From assembly GCF_022376445.1 (NCBI RefSeq), contig NW_025955199.1, positions 1 through 59,405 on the forward strand: 59,405 nucleotides of DNA. The letters run 5' to 3'. Positions 9,813 through 21,168 of the stretch are shown piece after piece. The stretch comes from Fomitopsis serialis (lineage: Eukaryota > Basidiomycota > Agaricomycetes > Polyporales > Fomitopsidaceae). Made by a program: the position numbers and the translations under genes. Numbering within the stretch: the first letter of the stretch is position 1; each line of letters starts with the position of its first letter. The notes below the pieces were generated by a model. The model was not told the origin of the DNA, made no database searches, and was given only the letters and a program-made list of their open reading frames with translations.

Positions 9813-11681
9813 TCACGGCAACGGCGTTGGTGCGACTGTTGATCCCCATTCGAGTGAAACAACTACCTCGTCGAGCGCCAGGTCTTGGCCGCGGACGTTA
9901 CATATGAGGATTCCTGTTACACCCCATAACTGTCCCAAGTACCTCCACAGATACGGCGGTTCCTCTGGAAACTTCACGAGGATGACATGCTCCAGACGTT
10001 CCACGGACATGATATGCTGACGGTTACACATCGAGGTTACAATGGACCTGATGACCGCCTCCGATTCGTCGAGCTCCTGCTCCGTCGCAGTGTACTCGAA
10101 CTTCAACCGCTTCAGCATCGGCCATGGCGGTAGTGTCGGTGTCCCAGCTAATGATGGCGGTGGTCCAATATCGAACAAGAAGTCGGTGAAGGTATCCAGA
10201 GTTGGCCCGCCAACGTGCAGCTCCTCGAGATGTGGAAATGCTCCGTACAAGCTCTCCCAACTCTCCGAAAGTCGAAGGGAACCTTCTCGCGTATCGTCAC
10301 TTGAATGATGCCCTCCCTTGACGTATATGTGCAGCACCGTCAGCGATGAGGGGAATACGGCGCCCAGCTCAACCATGATCTGTTTTTGAACGGATCTGGG
10401 GTTGCACGGATACGGCAGGGAATGAGAAATGGCGACTGATTGGATGGTGCTAGCACTTGACAGGCCTTGCGAGGTAGATGCCTTTACTTCCAGATGTCGG
10501 CTATCGAGCGTAGTCTGCACGGTTCGTATCGCGGAGAACACAGGCAACAATGTCTTGTCGGTGGGAACAATGTCTGCAATCAAGATGCCCTGGAAGTCTA
10601 CGCTGACATCGTCGGGTAAATCATCCCACCAAGGTTCGATATATGTGGAAACCTTGATATCTGCCGTGTGCGGAACAGCGAGATGTGCGAGGAAAAACGA
10701 TAGGCTCGCTGTATCCTCAATTCGGTCGAGTGTGAGCCTTCGGAGGCGGTGCAGCTCGACAATACGCTCATTTGTGAGAGCAATGGCTTGCATAAAGCGG
10801 TATTCGAAGGTGAACATGGTGAAATATTCCAGAGCTGGACAGCCCCTGAGTAACCCCAGCAGGTCATTCCACGTGTCGTACGATCCTGACATAGCTGTCA
10901 AGCAGAGCGATGTTACAGAGTGCGCATTCACAATGCTTGCCTTCGCCCGCGATCCGATCGCCTGGAGTGTCAAGGATTCCAGCCTTGGGAAATGATCACC
11001 ACGTATAGTGATTGTCACCCGAGGGGTCGTTGGCCGAGGGTGCGACACATCGAGCAAGGAATCATTGACAGTCAGGGAAGACCGTGACAGCCGACCCATG
11101 CGATGCTCGAGGTAGGGTTGGGAGCTGTATGTATCCAGATGCGCAACTCTATCGAAATGCGGGGAGAGTACGCTCAAAAGGGTCACGGTGTCATGAGACG
11201 GCGTTGAGGCATGCACCAGTGTGGAAAGTGAGATCCCAGCCCCGCGCGAACGTCGCAAGTACGTCTCGATGATTCGAAGTGGCATGCGGATTGTGATATC
11301 GGTCCAAAGGCTTGAAGAGGAGATTGCTATGTTATACCAATGACGGCAGATCACCAGTACGGTGACGAATGACCAGTGGTAGAGATACTGGCAGCCAGCT
11401 CGCACGCAGCGTAGGATCTCCGCGAGCAATTCAGTCGGCAGTCGGTTGATCGGTGCATTCGAATTAACGACAATGCTGAGCTTGACCAGCCAATTCCGCA
11501 TAGCCGTAGGGTCCTGAGTGGGAACACGTGCCAGTACATCCTCGGGAAGGGGTGAGGGCGTGCGCAATCGATCCAACTCGCGATCGAATGCCATTGCACT
11601 TCCTGTGAAAGATGTGTGAGTTGTGTACCCCGCGATAGCTGACTGCTGCGTTACCCACCAACTAGCGTTCGACAGTTCCAC
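9813..11681 (-). CDS. F-box domain protein
   Basis: A single open frame of 622 residues. An F-box motif lies near residues 75-125: INRLPTELLAEILRCVRAG, then ICRHWYNIAISSSSLWTDI, the usual pattern of agaricomycete F-box proteins that bind Skp1 in SCF ubiquitin ligases. The rest has irregular hydrophobic repeats (for example FPRLESLTLQAI, FPHLEELHVGGPTL) suggesting a degenerate leucine-rich substrate-binding region. The first 29 codons may not be coding. They contain GTACACAAC...TTTCACAG, which looks like a short intron, and the methionine at 11594 (MAFDRELDRLRTP) is a likely real start. The substrate is unknown. Such genes are numerous and fast-evolving in this group. Confidence 0.72.
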   Translation of the reverse strand: MELSNASWWVTQQSAIAGYTTHTSFTGSAMAFDRELDRLRTPSPLPEDVLARVPTQDPTAMRNWLVKLSIVVNSNAPINRLPTELLAEILRCVRAGCQYLYHWSFVTVLVICRHWYNIAISSSSLWTDITIRMPLRIIETYLRRSRGAGISLSTLVHASTPSHDTVTLLSVLSPHFDRVAHLDTYSSQPYLEHRMGRLSRSSLTVNDSLLDVSHPRPTTPRVTITIRGDHFPRLESLTLQAIGSRAKASIVNAHSVTSLCLTAMSGSYDTWNDLLGLLRGCPALEYFTMFTFEYRFMQAIALTNERIVELHRLRRLTLDRIEDTASLSFFLAHLAVPHTADIKVSTYIEPWWDDLPDDVSVDFQGILIADIVPTDKTLLPVFSAIRTVQTTLDSRHLEVKASTSQGLSSASTIQSVAISHSLPYPCNPRSVQKQIMVELGAVFPSSLTVLHIYVKGGHHSSDDTREGSLRLSESWESLYGAFPHLEELHVGGPTLDTFTDFLFDIGPPPSLAGTPTLPPWPMLKRLKFEYTATEQELDESEAVIRSIVTSMCNRQHIMSVERLEHVILVKFPEEPPYLWRYLGQLWGVTGILICNVRGQDLALDEVVVSLEWGSTVAPTPLP

Positions 11682-12377
11682 TGGCTATTTTACGCCAGTA
11701 GCAAGGCTACGTCCTTTGATTGAGATTGAACGTGTGGAATCTAGGTGACTGCTGGACGGTACCAATGAAGACCGTGAGCTAAATCTGTACGTGCATCGAA
11801 GTCGCGAGCCCTACACGTACGCCAGATTTCAAGCCGTCAGTGTGGCCACAACGGGTTTTAGGTACGTTGACAAAAGGAGAGAGGCGACGTCGACCGTCGC
11901 TGCCTGTCACCGGTTCACCACTATGTCACAGGCGCCTTCCTGGGTCATAACGTGATCCATCCATTCCCATTGAACTTTCTCAGTGTTGCATCGGTCAGAG
12001 GGATTGATTCGCCTTCGCGAATTCGTGTTGACGTACTTTCCGAAGGGCTTATCTGGCAACATGGTACCTTGAGGATGTTTCAGTCATTACGTGGACATTA
12101 ATAGCTTGCTGGCGCAAAGACTCACTACATATGCAACCAAGAAATAGTGTCTAGGTACAGAATTCGTCAGCAATACACTGGCATACGCCAAACTACAGAA
12201 CGGTGATGCATGCATAGAGGCATTTGATACGCTCGCGACGGATAAGATCATAAGTTAACGAGAGCGCATGTGAGCGAACAAGACACGACCATGATGTCCA
12301 AGAGAAAACGTAAACATTCGTAAAATATGCACGAGTCCACCACGGATGTGGTACTGTATGTGCACCACATGAGTCGT
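11682..12377. other. Intergenic
   Basis: I see no gene, repeat or RNA here. It lies upstream of the F-box gene and downstream of the APH-like gene, both on the minus strand. Confidence 0.5.
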
Positions 12378-15300
12378 TCACTGCCGGAGGGGTACCTCCA
12401 CATCCTCGTACCCCTCGCCTGTCCACCGCCGTTCGAGACCTACGCGCCCGGTGCCGTCCCCGCTGACGTGCAGCCACGCCTCCAGCCGCCGGCCAAGCTC
12501 GCCCCCGCGCCCGCCGCAGAAGTCGCCCGTCTCCTTCAGCAGCTTCTCCTTCTCCTTCTCGCATTGCACCACCTTCTTCGCCATCGGCACCTTCACCGCG
12601 CCCTTCCCGCCCGCCTTCCCGGTTGCGCTCGTCTCCGCCTTCGCGTTGCCCTCCGCCTTGCGCTCCCCGTCGCTCGACGCCGCGTCCACCAGCGTCGGGC
12701 TCCCGCTGTCGTCGCTCCCTCCCTCCGCCTCCCCTTCACCGTACACCTCCACGGGTACCGCCTCAGGCGTGTGCACCCCACTCTGCCCGCACTCCCAGCT
12801 CTTGAACCATTCCTCCTCTTCCTCCTCCGGGCCCAGGATGCTGTCCACCAGGCCCTCCTCCCACCCATCCCACTCGATGCACCGGTGCGCCATCCGCAGC
12901 CGCGCGCCCGCAGCTTCATGGTGCAGCCACTCCTCCGCCGCGTGCACGATGTCGACAGGCGTCGGATGCCCATCTGCGAACGACGGAATCACAATCGGCA
13001 GCGCGGACGATGCAGGACGCGAGGCGAGGCGCTCTACCATCGCGCGGAAGAGCTTGGACGTGAACGGCGAGGACTGCATGAACGTCGGCACGTGTGCGCA
13101 CGCCCAGAGCGGCCGCGTCGTCGTCGACTCCCAGTCGATGATGCACGTCTACAACAGCGGTTAGCAATAAGACATTCGACGGCGGGCAGGCACGTACGAT
13201 CTTGGCGTGATCACGCTCGTCCACGAAGACGTTCTCGAGACTCAGGTCATGGCAGTCCAGGCCGAACTCCTCCGCGCCGCCGCCGCCACCGCCGTCGCCC
13301 TCCTGCTTCTCGCTCCCGGGCACCGGCACTCGCAGCCTCTCCATCATCCGCACCACCCGCTCCATCTCCCTCCTCACCTTCTCCTCCCGTTCCTTCAGAT
13401 GCGCGACCAAGAACGTCGACCGCTGCATCCTCCTGTAATCCCGATACATATTGTCCCCGGGGCCCTCCCACTCGTCCTCGCTCTCGTCCCAGTCCCATTC
13501 CTCGCTCGTGTCGCTCTCATCTCCAGGCAACGCCTCGACGTGGTGGTGCCGGCTCGCGTCGACCTCGCCAGGGTCGAGATGCAGCCGGTGCGGCGCCGCC
13601 TTGCCATCGTTCTCGCGCCGCACACCCACGACCTCGCGCGCCGCACACGCCTTCAGGTACGAATCTGTCGTCGCCCACGGTCCACGGTCCATCTCGGACG
13701 GGTGTGCGAGCTCGCCTCGGTGCGAGCCGAAGAACGGCCAGGAGACGATCGGTCCGACGTGGAACTGCGAGCGCGTCGACGTCGATGCATCCGATGGTGT
13801 CGCAGTCGCAGTCGAGCCGGCAGTCGACAGCGGCGCCCGTGTGATGGCAGGCTGGTAGAACGCCACTGTCGGCGTCGGCGCAGCGGACGAGAAGCACGTC
13901 GGGACGGCTGTGGCAGGGCCAGCGTCGGGGTCAGGTCCGGCGTACAGCGAGCCGATTCCGGGGAAGCGGTGAGCGAACAGTGGGATGATGAGCGCGACGA
14001 CGTTCTCCATCAGCACCACGAGCTGCTCATGCGACAGAGAGTGGAACACCTTGGATAATGGGATGCCTGGTGCCTGCGAGGCATTCAGCTACATGCTCAA
14101 GGGGGTGCAGAGCTTGAGCGCACCTTAGACATGATGATGTACTCGCCTCCAAGGCGGTTGTACGGATTTGCATCGTAGTGGTAGACATCCGGCACCGGCA
14201 CGTTCGTGCGCTCACGCAGGTATTGCATCGTCGCAATTTCGGACTCGGTCTTGAGTCGCGGCATAAAGCGCCGCGCGACGCGCGCTATGACCTCCTTTCC
14301 GCTCGCGAGCGTGATTGAGTACGCCTGACAGAACGTATCGATCAGCTTGCGTTCACCGACAACATTGTATTTGGGAGAGTAAGACGGATAAGAGGACTCC
14401 GACGATCCGGTCCACAACTGGATAGAATATGGATACATGCTGCACGGACGGATCTAAATCCCGCCCGGATTTGGCACAGACGACCCGTCTCCAGGTAACG
14501 GCGAACAGGATCATTGCGACAACACAATGCAAGCCGGGCTCTCCGCAGGCGTACGCTCGTAATGGCCACCGCTAGGTGCCGAAGAGGTCATAGCCTACGG
14601 GTAGGCACATCGTTCACACCGAGCCTCTTCAGACCGCTATATGCCCAGCAAGCACCTCCTGGGGCACGCATACGAGCTCTAACAACTAGTGGAGACACGT
14701 TGTAAGCGGAGAGAACTCGTGGCGCGGCGGCCGTACCCATCGCTCCGTTCGCCTCTCCGTCTCTGGCAGAGACATGGTTCCCACAACCATCTCGGCACCG
14801 CACTCGTCTATTCCGGAGTGAGAGCGATAGGCGTGTCGGCATCGACTCGAGGACGGGCACAGGAGCGCGAAAGTGTCGCAGATTACACTTTAGACTCTGC
14901 ACTCCGGTCCCAGGCAGCACTCCGAGGACGTTCAGCCATCCTGTCCGTATGCCGCATCGACACGAAGTGGGACATCCACCGTCTGCCACCTGCCCACGGT
15001 ACGTCGATAACGGTTTGAGCACAGCCACTCACCTTGTGGAAAGTGCCCGCACCGAGGAACTTGATCCTCACGACATTCTCACCCATCTTCTCGTGAACAA
15101 TGTCCTTCAAGAGCTTGCGGTCGACCTGGAATGGTGGTGCCCCATGCACTGCGGCGTCGGCTTTCGTCTCAGCCTTACGGTCGGCGTGCTCGATGTCCCA
15201 GTCCCATACGAAAGGCGGTTTGGCGCACAGGTCGTCAGCCATCCCGCGGTGGGTGGCTGCGGAGATATCTGGGGATAGCGAGGCGAGCTCGCTGTGCAAC

Positions 15301-15644
15301 ATGGTGGTGAACGCTGTCTCTAATGCTAGGCTGGATGCCTCTGGGGTCGTAGATGCTGATATAGACGTGCTGGACAGTCTAGGAGACGGAACGGAGCTGA
15401 AGCTCGTACACGAGCTGGACGTCGAGCCTGAGGATGAAGCGGTCGAGGAGGTGGATGAACAGCGTGAAAGAAGGTCGTAGAGCCTGAAGAAAAGGCGCAG
15501 CAACGAGAATATAAGCCAAGCGGCGCGGTTCAGGGTTGATGAGATGGGCGTACGAAAGCTTCCTTGGCCGTTGGCTGCCGTTCGCGTTGCAAGCGAACGC
15601 GAGCGGGTGGCTGAAGACGCCGCCACCCTTGCCACATTCGTCAT
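12378..15644 (-). CDS. APH-family kinase-fold protein, AIM9-like
   Basis: Four exons (15033-15644, 14124-14324, 13198-14073, 12378-13148) join in frame to 819 residues. After an N-terminal segment rich in Arg/Ser/Ala with a hydrophobic stretch (possible mitochondrial presequence) comes the aminoglycoside-phosphotransferase fold: IKFLGAGTFHKAYSITLASG (nucleotide-binding start), VARRFMPRLKTESE, VPVPDVYHYDANPYNRLGGE, the catalytic loop CHDLSLENVFVD (about residues 545-556) and the metal-binding IIDWE (Asp about 568). Key residues are present. A long charged insertion (about 400-540) separates the lobes. Fungal relatives are annotated as Altered Inheritance of Mitochondria protein 9; the substrate is not established. 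The intron 14325-15032 is 708 nt, ten times the local norm. The acidic tail is low complexity. Confidence 0.78.
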
Positions 15645-18252
15645 GTGATACCGATACTTCCGCCATTGCGAACGTGCGATGTTGGGGGAACTTGCGGCGA
15701 TGTTGAGGCGTGCAGTACGCGGCCGCGTATGTTACTCTCATATATACCTCCGTACCTCTACTATTCGAGACTCAATAAGTACGACATCTCGACTCGCCCG
15801 CATTGTCGCCGCACCGCGCTCGCAATTCTGTTGTCGGCCGAATCAAGCTTAGGCGCTGGGCAAAGAAGCCATCAGATCTTATCCCAAGATCCAGATCTTG
15901 ATCGCGGAGCGCCCATTCCCCCGTTTGCATTGCGCGCATCCGTATTGGGTAGTTCCCGCCACAACGCCCTCGCTTGGTTGGCTTGGACTCATCACAGCCA
16001 GCGGGGCGGGCCAACTCCAGCCAAACATCCCCGCGCTGCCCCGCAACGACTGGGTTGAGCCCGGCCAGCCCAGGGCAGTGGGGAAGGTGCAACTGACGCT
16101 CTAGCGGATGTGATAGGCCGATAAGCACGCCATTCGTTCATTTCCAACGGTCTGAGTGACCCCAGGTGAGATCCGGCCGTTTCCCGCCTTGCACACTAAT
16201 CCTGTTCGCAACCCGTTCAGTCGTCCTGCTGATCATCGTCGCATTCTCGACGTAGTAGGTGGGGCGATCAGTGGGCCGCAACTCATTCAAACGAATAATG
16301 AACGACGGAAGGACAGAGTGAGCAGCCTTCCGAACATCCCACGGGAGCGATGCTCATGTCAACTCTATTTAGTATGTCGATATGTCAATGTCCGTAAGTT
16401 CGCCGAATTTCTTGGACGACCTTGACGCGTGGCTATTACCGCGTCTTCGACAGTTGCGCCACGATACCGGTGTTCACGATGCTCCCACAGATCCATACGT
16501 AGCTATCCATGCAGGGCCGGATGTAAAGCGGGCTTGCTCATGCTTCGTTATTACGGTGCCTTATAACCGCCCCGCTCCGTGCTTCCGTTGCGGTGATAGC
16601 TGTGTACGAGGCCTTCCGGGTCGTACATTGATTAAAGGTGTAGGCTCGGCCCTTTCCTTTTCATTGACATTGACACGATCACTTAACAGGACGCTTGACT
16701 GACCCGGGGTCATGTCACGGGGTACCACCTATTTATTGTTGCTAAGCAGACGAAGTTCGTGAACTTCTCGAAGCATAGCCAGCTCCCGAGGGATTGCCCG
16801 AGGGTGGAAATTAAATGGTCCAGTCCACAGGTGCCAAGGTTTCTTCTCGTCATTGGCAATGGGAAACTACATCCATTCACAGGCATCTAGGAACAGAGCC
16901 CATCACTCACTATGTTCCGAGCATGCACGGTGGCCTGACAAGCAGAGAAAGAAGGCTCGGCACCGATGTGTGCGTGCGCAGCGAACAACGTTCCATCCCA
17001 AAGGATCAAAGGCCGATCAGGAGAGTATGCCGCTGAGTCGATGTTTTTGTACTTGGTACTACTCATAAATTCTGTTCTGCAGGGATGTCCCGACCTCTGC
17101 TACGTTGCACGTCGGCGCGAGCTCATCCCCGTTCTCCACTTATCGCATGCGAAATGACGAAGTCTTGCATCACCTAGACTGGGGCTGTGGCTGTCTGTCA
17201 AGTGTCTCGCGTGAGCGAGGACCGAACAGCGAAACAATTGACTGTCAATACTGGTGGACCGCTCACCGATGTACGGAATTCTCCGCTCGTCCATCTACGG
17301 GAGGTTGGGCTATGGCGCCACGAGAGGGTCTCACAGATGTGATTTTCTGCCTGCTACGAAGGCTGAGGACTCTCAGCAATATACCGCCTGTGTAGATCGG
17401 TCGCCTTACACTCCCTTGCGTTACGTATCCAGGATTCAACTGCACTGTACTAGTAGTGCAAATCTTTCTTACGACCGCATCTGCCAAGTGACCCGGGCAC
17501 TGCCTGTACTTACTCGGGCCCGCGCCGGACCGCAGCTAACGGCAAAGAATGTCGACATCATTCTCAGTGAGAAGCCGTCCGTCTGAGCATCGAGAGCGCA
17601 GTTACGTAAAGGCAGCTTGGTTACGGCTCAGGTGTTCGACGGTCGTCACGGCAAATGCCGAAGCGATGTATGGATATAAACAGTAATGGTGGTTGGCTTC
17701 CTCCGACTTGAGGTTTGCTCACGTACTACTTGCCTGTGAAACATAACAATCCAGATAACCCACGACTGCTCGTAGAATCAACAATTTAATGGTATCCAAT
17801 GCTAAGTCAACTAGCCGCCCTCAGGCAAATCGGCATTGTGCTCTTGTCGCTATTCGTGGTGTAGTGTGTTAACTCTCTCGTACGTGTACCACCACGCAAG
17901 TCAATCGAACATTGATTTTGGTGCTGGGTTCCAGGATTGTCAGACAGCTCTATTTTCCTTCCGTGCCCGTCAGGTCACCACACCATTCCGTAGTAACTGT
18001 ACCCCTGTCCGTGCTGTAACTCGCGATCGGACGGTCCATTTTATCGGCTATTAAATGGTCCAGCACAACCCGAGCGCGAGCCCAGTACGTTCCCTGCGCA
18101 TGAAACCAACATCAAACCATCGACGTACGGCGTTAAGGACGGGCGTTGTCGCAGAATTGAATCTGAGATCGCCCATCATGTGCCTCAGCGCTCAGTCCAC
18201 GCGAAGGTCCAGAACTCATCTTGTCCTCCCCTCTCACCATCCTCACCGCCCC
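15645..18252. other. 2.6-kb stretch with no supported gene
   Basis: Open frames are short and scattered, with no domain or consistent splicing. I found no clear repeat or RNA. A continuous frame from 18055 joins the next gene in frame and could extend its N-terminus, but it looks like 5' UTR. Confidence 0.45.
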
Positions 18253-20493
18253 ATGGCGCCCTACTTTGCTAGTTCACCTCACCCCGAGCCGCCGACGCGG
18301 GCAAGCCTCGCTGAGGCACGCCGTGAACTTACGGCGCAGCAGAAGTCCGTCCAAGCGCTGTCCGACCGAATCTGCGCAGCCGAGGAAGAGCTCGCGCGCA
18401 CAGTCGCCATTGCGCAGAGCGCGATCCGTGAGCTGGAGAAGGAGCGCGACGAGCTGCAGGAGCACGTCGCACACACGCTCGCGTATGTGGCTCCGATCCG
18501 CCGTCTGCCGCACGAACTGCTGCGGTACATCTTCCTGCTGAACTTCGACGAGTATCCGTGCTGCGCGTGGGTCCTGTCCGCGGTATCCGTGCTGTGGCGA
18601 AGGCAGGTGCTGTCTATGCCGACGATGTGGTCCAAGGTGAGCGAATTTTCTCGTCATGCTTGCTAGCGTAGCTGGGAGAGCCCCGCTCTTGGGGAGGAGG
18701 GAAGGGATGCTCGATTTCAGTCTTGACATACCGGTCTTCCTGGCCCATGAAAGGGCCCCTGACGACATGTGGTAGAGGCGAGATCCCGAGAGGGTCAGTT
18801 GCGAATGGAACACGGATAAGCCGGGTCGAAGGGAATGGCACCCCTGCTCGTTATAACTCTCGTCTTCGACCGTTTACTATGTTAGATCAGGCGCAGCTAA
18901 TAGTCTTCGTCGCCAGATCCGTCTTGTTACAACACAGTCAACATCTGCGGATACAGTACGACTGTGGCTGGAACGCTCGGGCTCTACAGTCCCACTAGAC
19001 ATCGAGATACTTCTCCGTTCGCACCCCTCCTCTCCGGGCGACACTCCACCCCGGCGCCGCATCTCGCCTCCGGCGCACTCTGTGTCGGACTGGGGCTGGA
19101 TACCGCCACCGCCTACCCCAACTCAAGGCGGGCTGGGCGGTGCGGCGACGTATATCATCCAACCTCCACCAAATATCACACTCTTCCAGCCGCCTCCAAC
19201 ATTAGGTGCCACGGCCCCTATAGTGCAGCATGGACACGGCGGAGCGACGGTACACGCACACGACGATCTCTGGGGCATGCCTCCGCTTGTGCCCGCAGCG
19301 GCCTCGGGTTCGAGCGAGCGAGAGAAACTGTCGAACCATCAGCGGAACAAGAAGAACATGCACTGGGGCCACATCGCGTTCTTCTACCTGGTCGAGCAGA
19401 TGCACCGCTGGCAGCGATTTGTGTTCCGCTTTGAGAAGCAGTTCACGTCCGTCGCCGCGCTCAGGGCGATTGAAGGTGAGCGTCGGGTGCTCGAGACGAA
19501 CGAAGGTAGCTGACCGTGATCGTAGGTGACGCGCCGCTACTAGAGGAGTTTGAAGTGTCGGCGGCAGAGCCAGCATTCTACGGCGACTGGAAGTGGCTGC
19601 CCTCGGCGCCGTCCAGCATGGCTGTCGATATCGGCAACCTCACATCGCTGACTCTGAACAACGTCCCGTTCAAATGGTCGTCGCCGATGCTGCGAAATCT
19701 GCGCTCGCTCTCTATCCGCACGCTGCCGACGATGCACCCTGCTCTGGATCGCGTAATGTTCATGGTCACAGCGAATCCACAGCTGGAGGCGCTCTCGCTG
19801 CACTTCAGCTCGCCAAACCCGCCCGTGCTCCCGCTCACGCCGACTGTACTACGCGATCTCAAGTCACTGACGCTCGGTGGACACTATCTCCTGTCGAGCC
19901 TCGCGGATGCCTTCGTCCTGCCGTCACTAGAGGCGCTCGTCCTGGACATTGACGCACGCGAGCCGATTGAGGATACCGTCTCGGCGCTGCTCGCGCGCTC
20001 CAATAACCCGCCGCTCACACGACTCTCTCTGAGCTACACGCTCTGCTCGGGGTCGAGCTCGTTTTACTACGGCGGCGGTGCGGGCGTCGCGACGTGGCAC
20101 TTCCTGAGCGAGCTCGACCACCTGCGCACGCTCCAAGTCGGCGGGGCGCCGTTCGAGCCGCTGCTCACTGCGCTCGGCGCCACCGACGACGATGCACAAG
20201 TGCCCTCGCACATGCAGGCGCAGGCGGAGCACTGGGTCTGCCCGAATTTGACCACGCTCGCGCTGCGCGGTTGCCACGCTCACACGGACGGCGTGCACAA
20301 ACTCGTGCAGATGGTCGAGGCGCGCAACCCCGACATGCAGGCTAATGCCACCGCGGCGGGTCTTGGGCTTGGCCCCGCGCGCCTGCGCCATTTAGAGCTG
20401 CATGACTGCGCGACCCTTGGGCCGGACGTGCTCAAGTGGCTGAAGAGCAGGATCGAGGTGGTTTTGTGCACGGAGCCCGCGTTCGAGGGGTGA
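18253..20493 (+). CDS. F-box domain protein
   Basis: Three exons (18253-18636, 18917-19475, 19526-20493) give 636 residues. The order is: an N-terminal coiled coil (LAEARRELTAQQ through KERDELQEHV), the F-box (PIRRLPHELLRYIFLLNFDE, ending VSVLWRRQVLSMPTMWSK), then IRLVTTQST and WLERSGSTVPLDIEILL, a block typical of agaricomycete F-box proteins. A proline-rich spacer and leucine-rich-like repeats (LTSLTLNNVPF, LRNLRSLSI, LKSLTLGGHYL, LTTLALRGCHA) follow to the end. The likely role is substrate receptor of an SCF ubiquitin ligase, target unknown. The first intron is 280 nt, longer than neighbours. An in-frame ATG at 18055 would add 66 residues of unlikely composition, so 18253 is preferred. Confidence 0.8.
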
Positions 20494-21168
20494 GCAATAT
20501 AGGTTTTTTGTCACGCGTCATGCGTTTGTGTGGTCACTCAACGGTTGGGACGTAGCACACCGAAGACGTGGGCGTCATGGTTCGTGGAATAACGATACCA
20601 AATACTGGTTCAGCGGACTGTATTCTAGCGCTACTCTATTTTGGTTCCTTGGCTTGATTTTGGTTTGTGGTATCTATCGGGCACAGTGGTTGTATAGTGG
20701 GACGTTCCGTACGTGCCAGTTTTGTATATCGCTATATTTTTAGCCTGGTGTCTAGTTGGGACAAACTCTCCCGCCAGACACACAGTATCGACTTATTTGC
20801 AAAATTCTCCACGAACGGCACGCTAATTACTTGTTCAGAGACGGGAAGACTGATCTTATATAGACAGTGCAGAGAAAGCACGGTCTGACAAAACTGCGAC
20901 GTTGTACATACTTAGGACAGACGCTATAGATGACAAGAGGACCCAGTTGAACAATCGTAGTAAGTATAACCAAGAAAATCAGACGAAACCATGAGCAATG
21001 CGTTCTGAAAAAGGATCCGCTGTGACTGTCCGGAATTGTGACCGATCTACTATAATGCACACGTAATAAGATAACTTCTCCAGCGACCGTCTTCCACCAA
21101 CATGGAGACCACGGCCAAGAATAGATACCACCCACTCATCGGAGCGCACCGGAAACCACTCTCGACTG
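20494..21168. other. Intergenic between convergent genes
   Basis: The 3' ends of the F-box gene and the amidase gene face each other here. I see no further gene or repeat. Confidence 0.55.

Noticed and set aside
12327..13844. 505-residue plus-strand open frame opposite the APH-like gene
   Set aside because: Arg/Pro/Ser-rich composition typical of the antisense of a GC-rich coding exon. The minus strand has clear kinase-fold motifs and correct introns.
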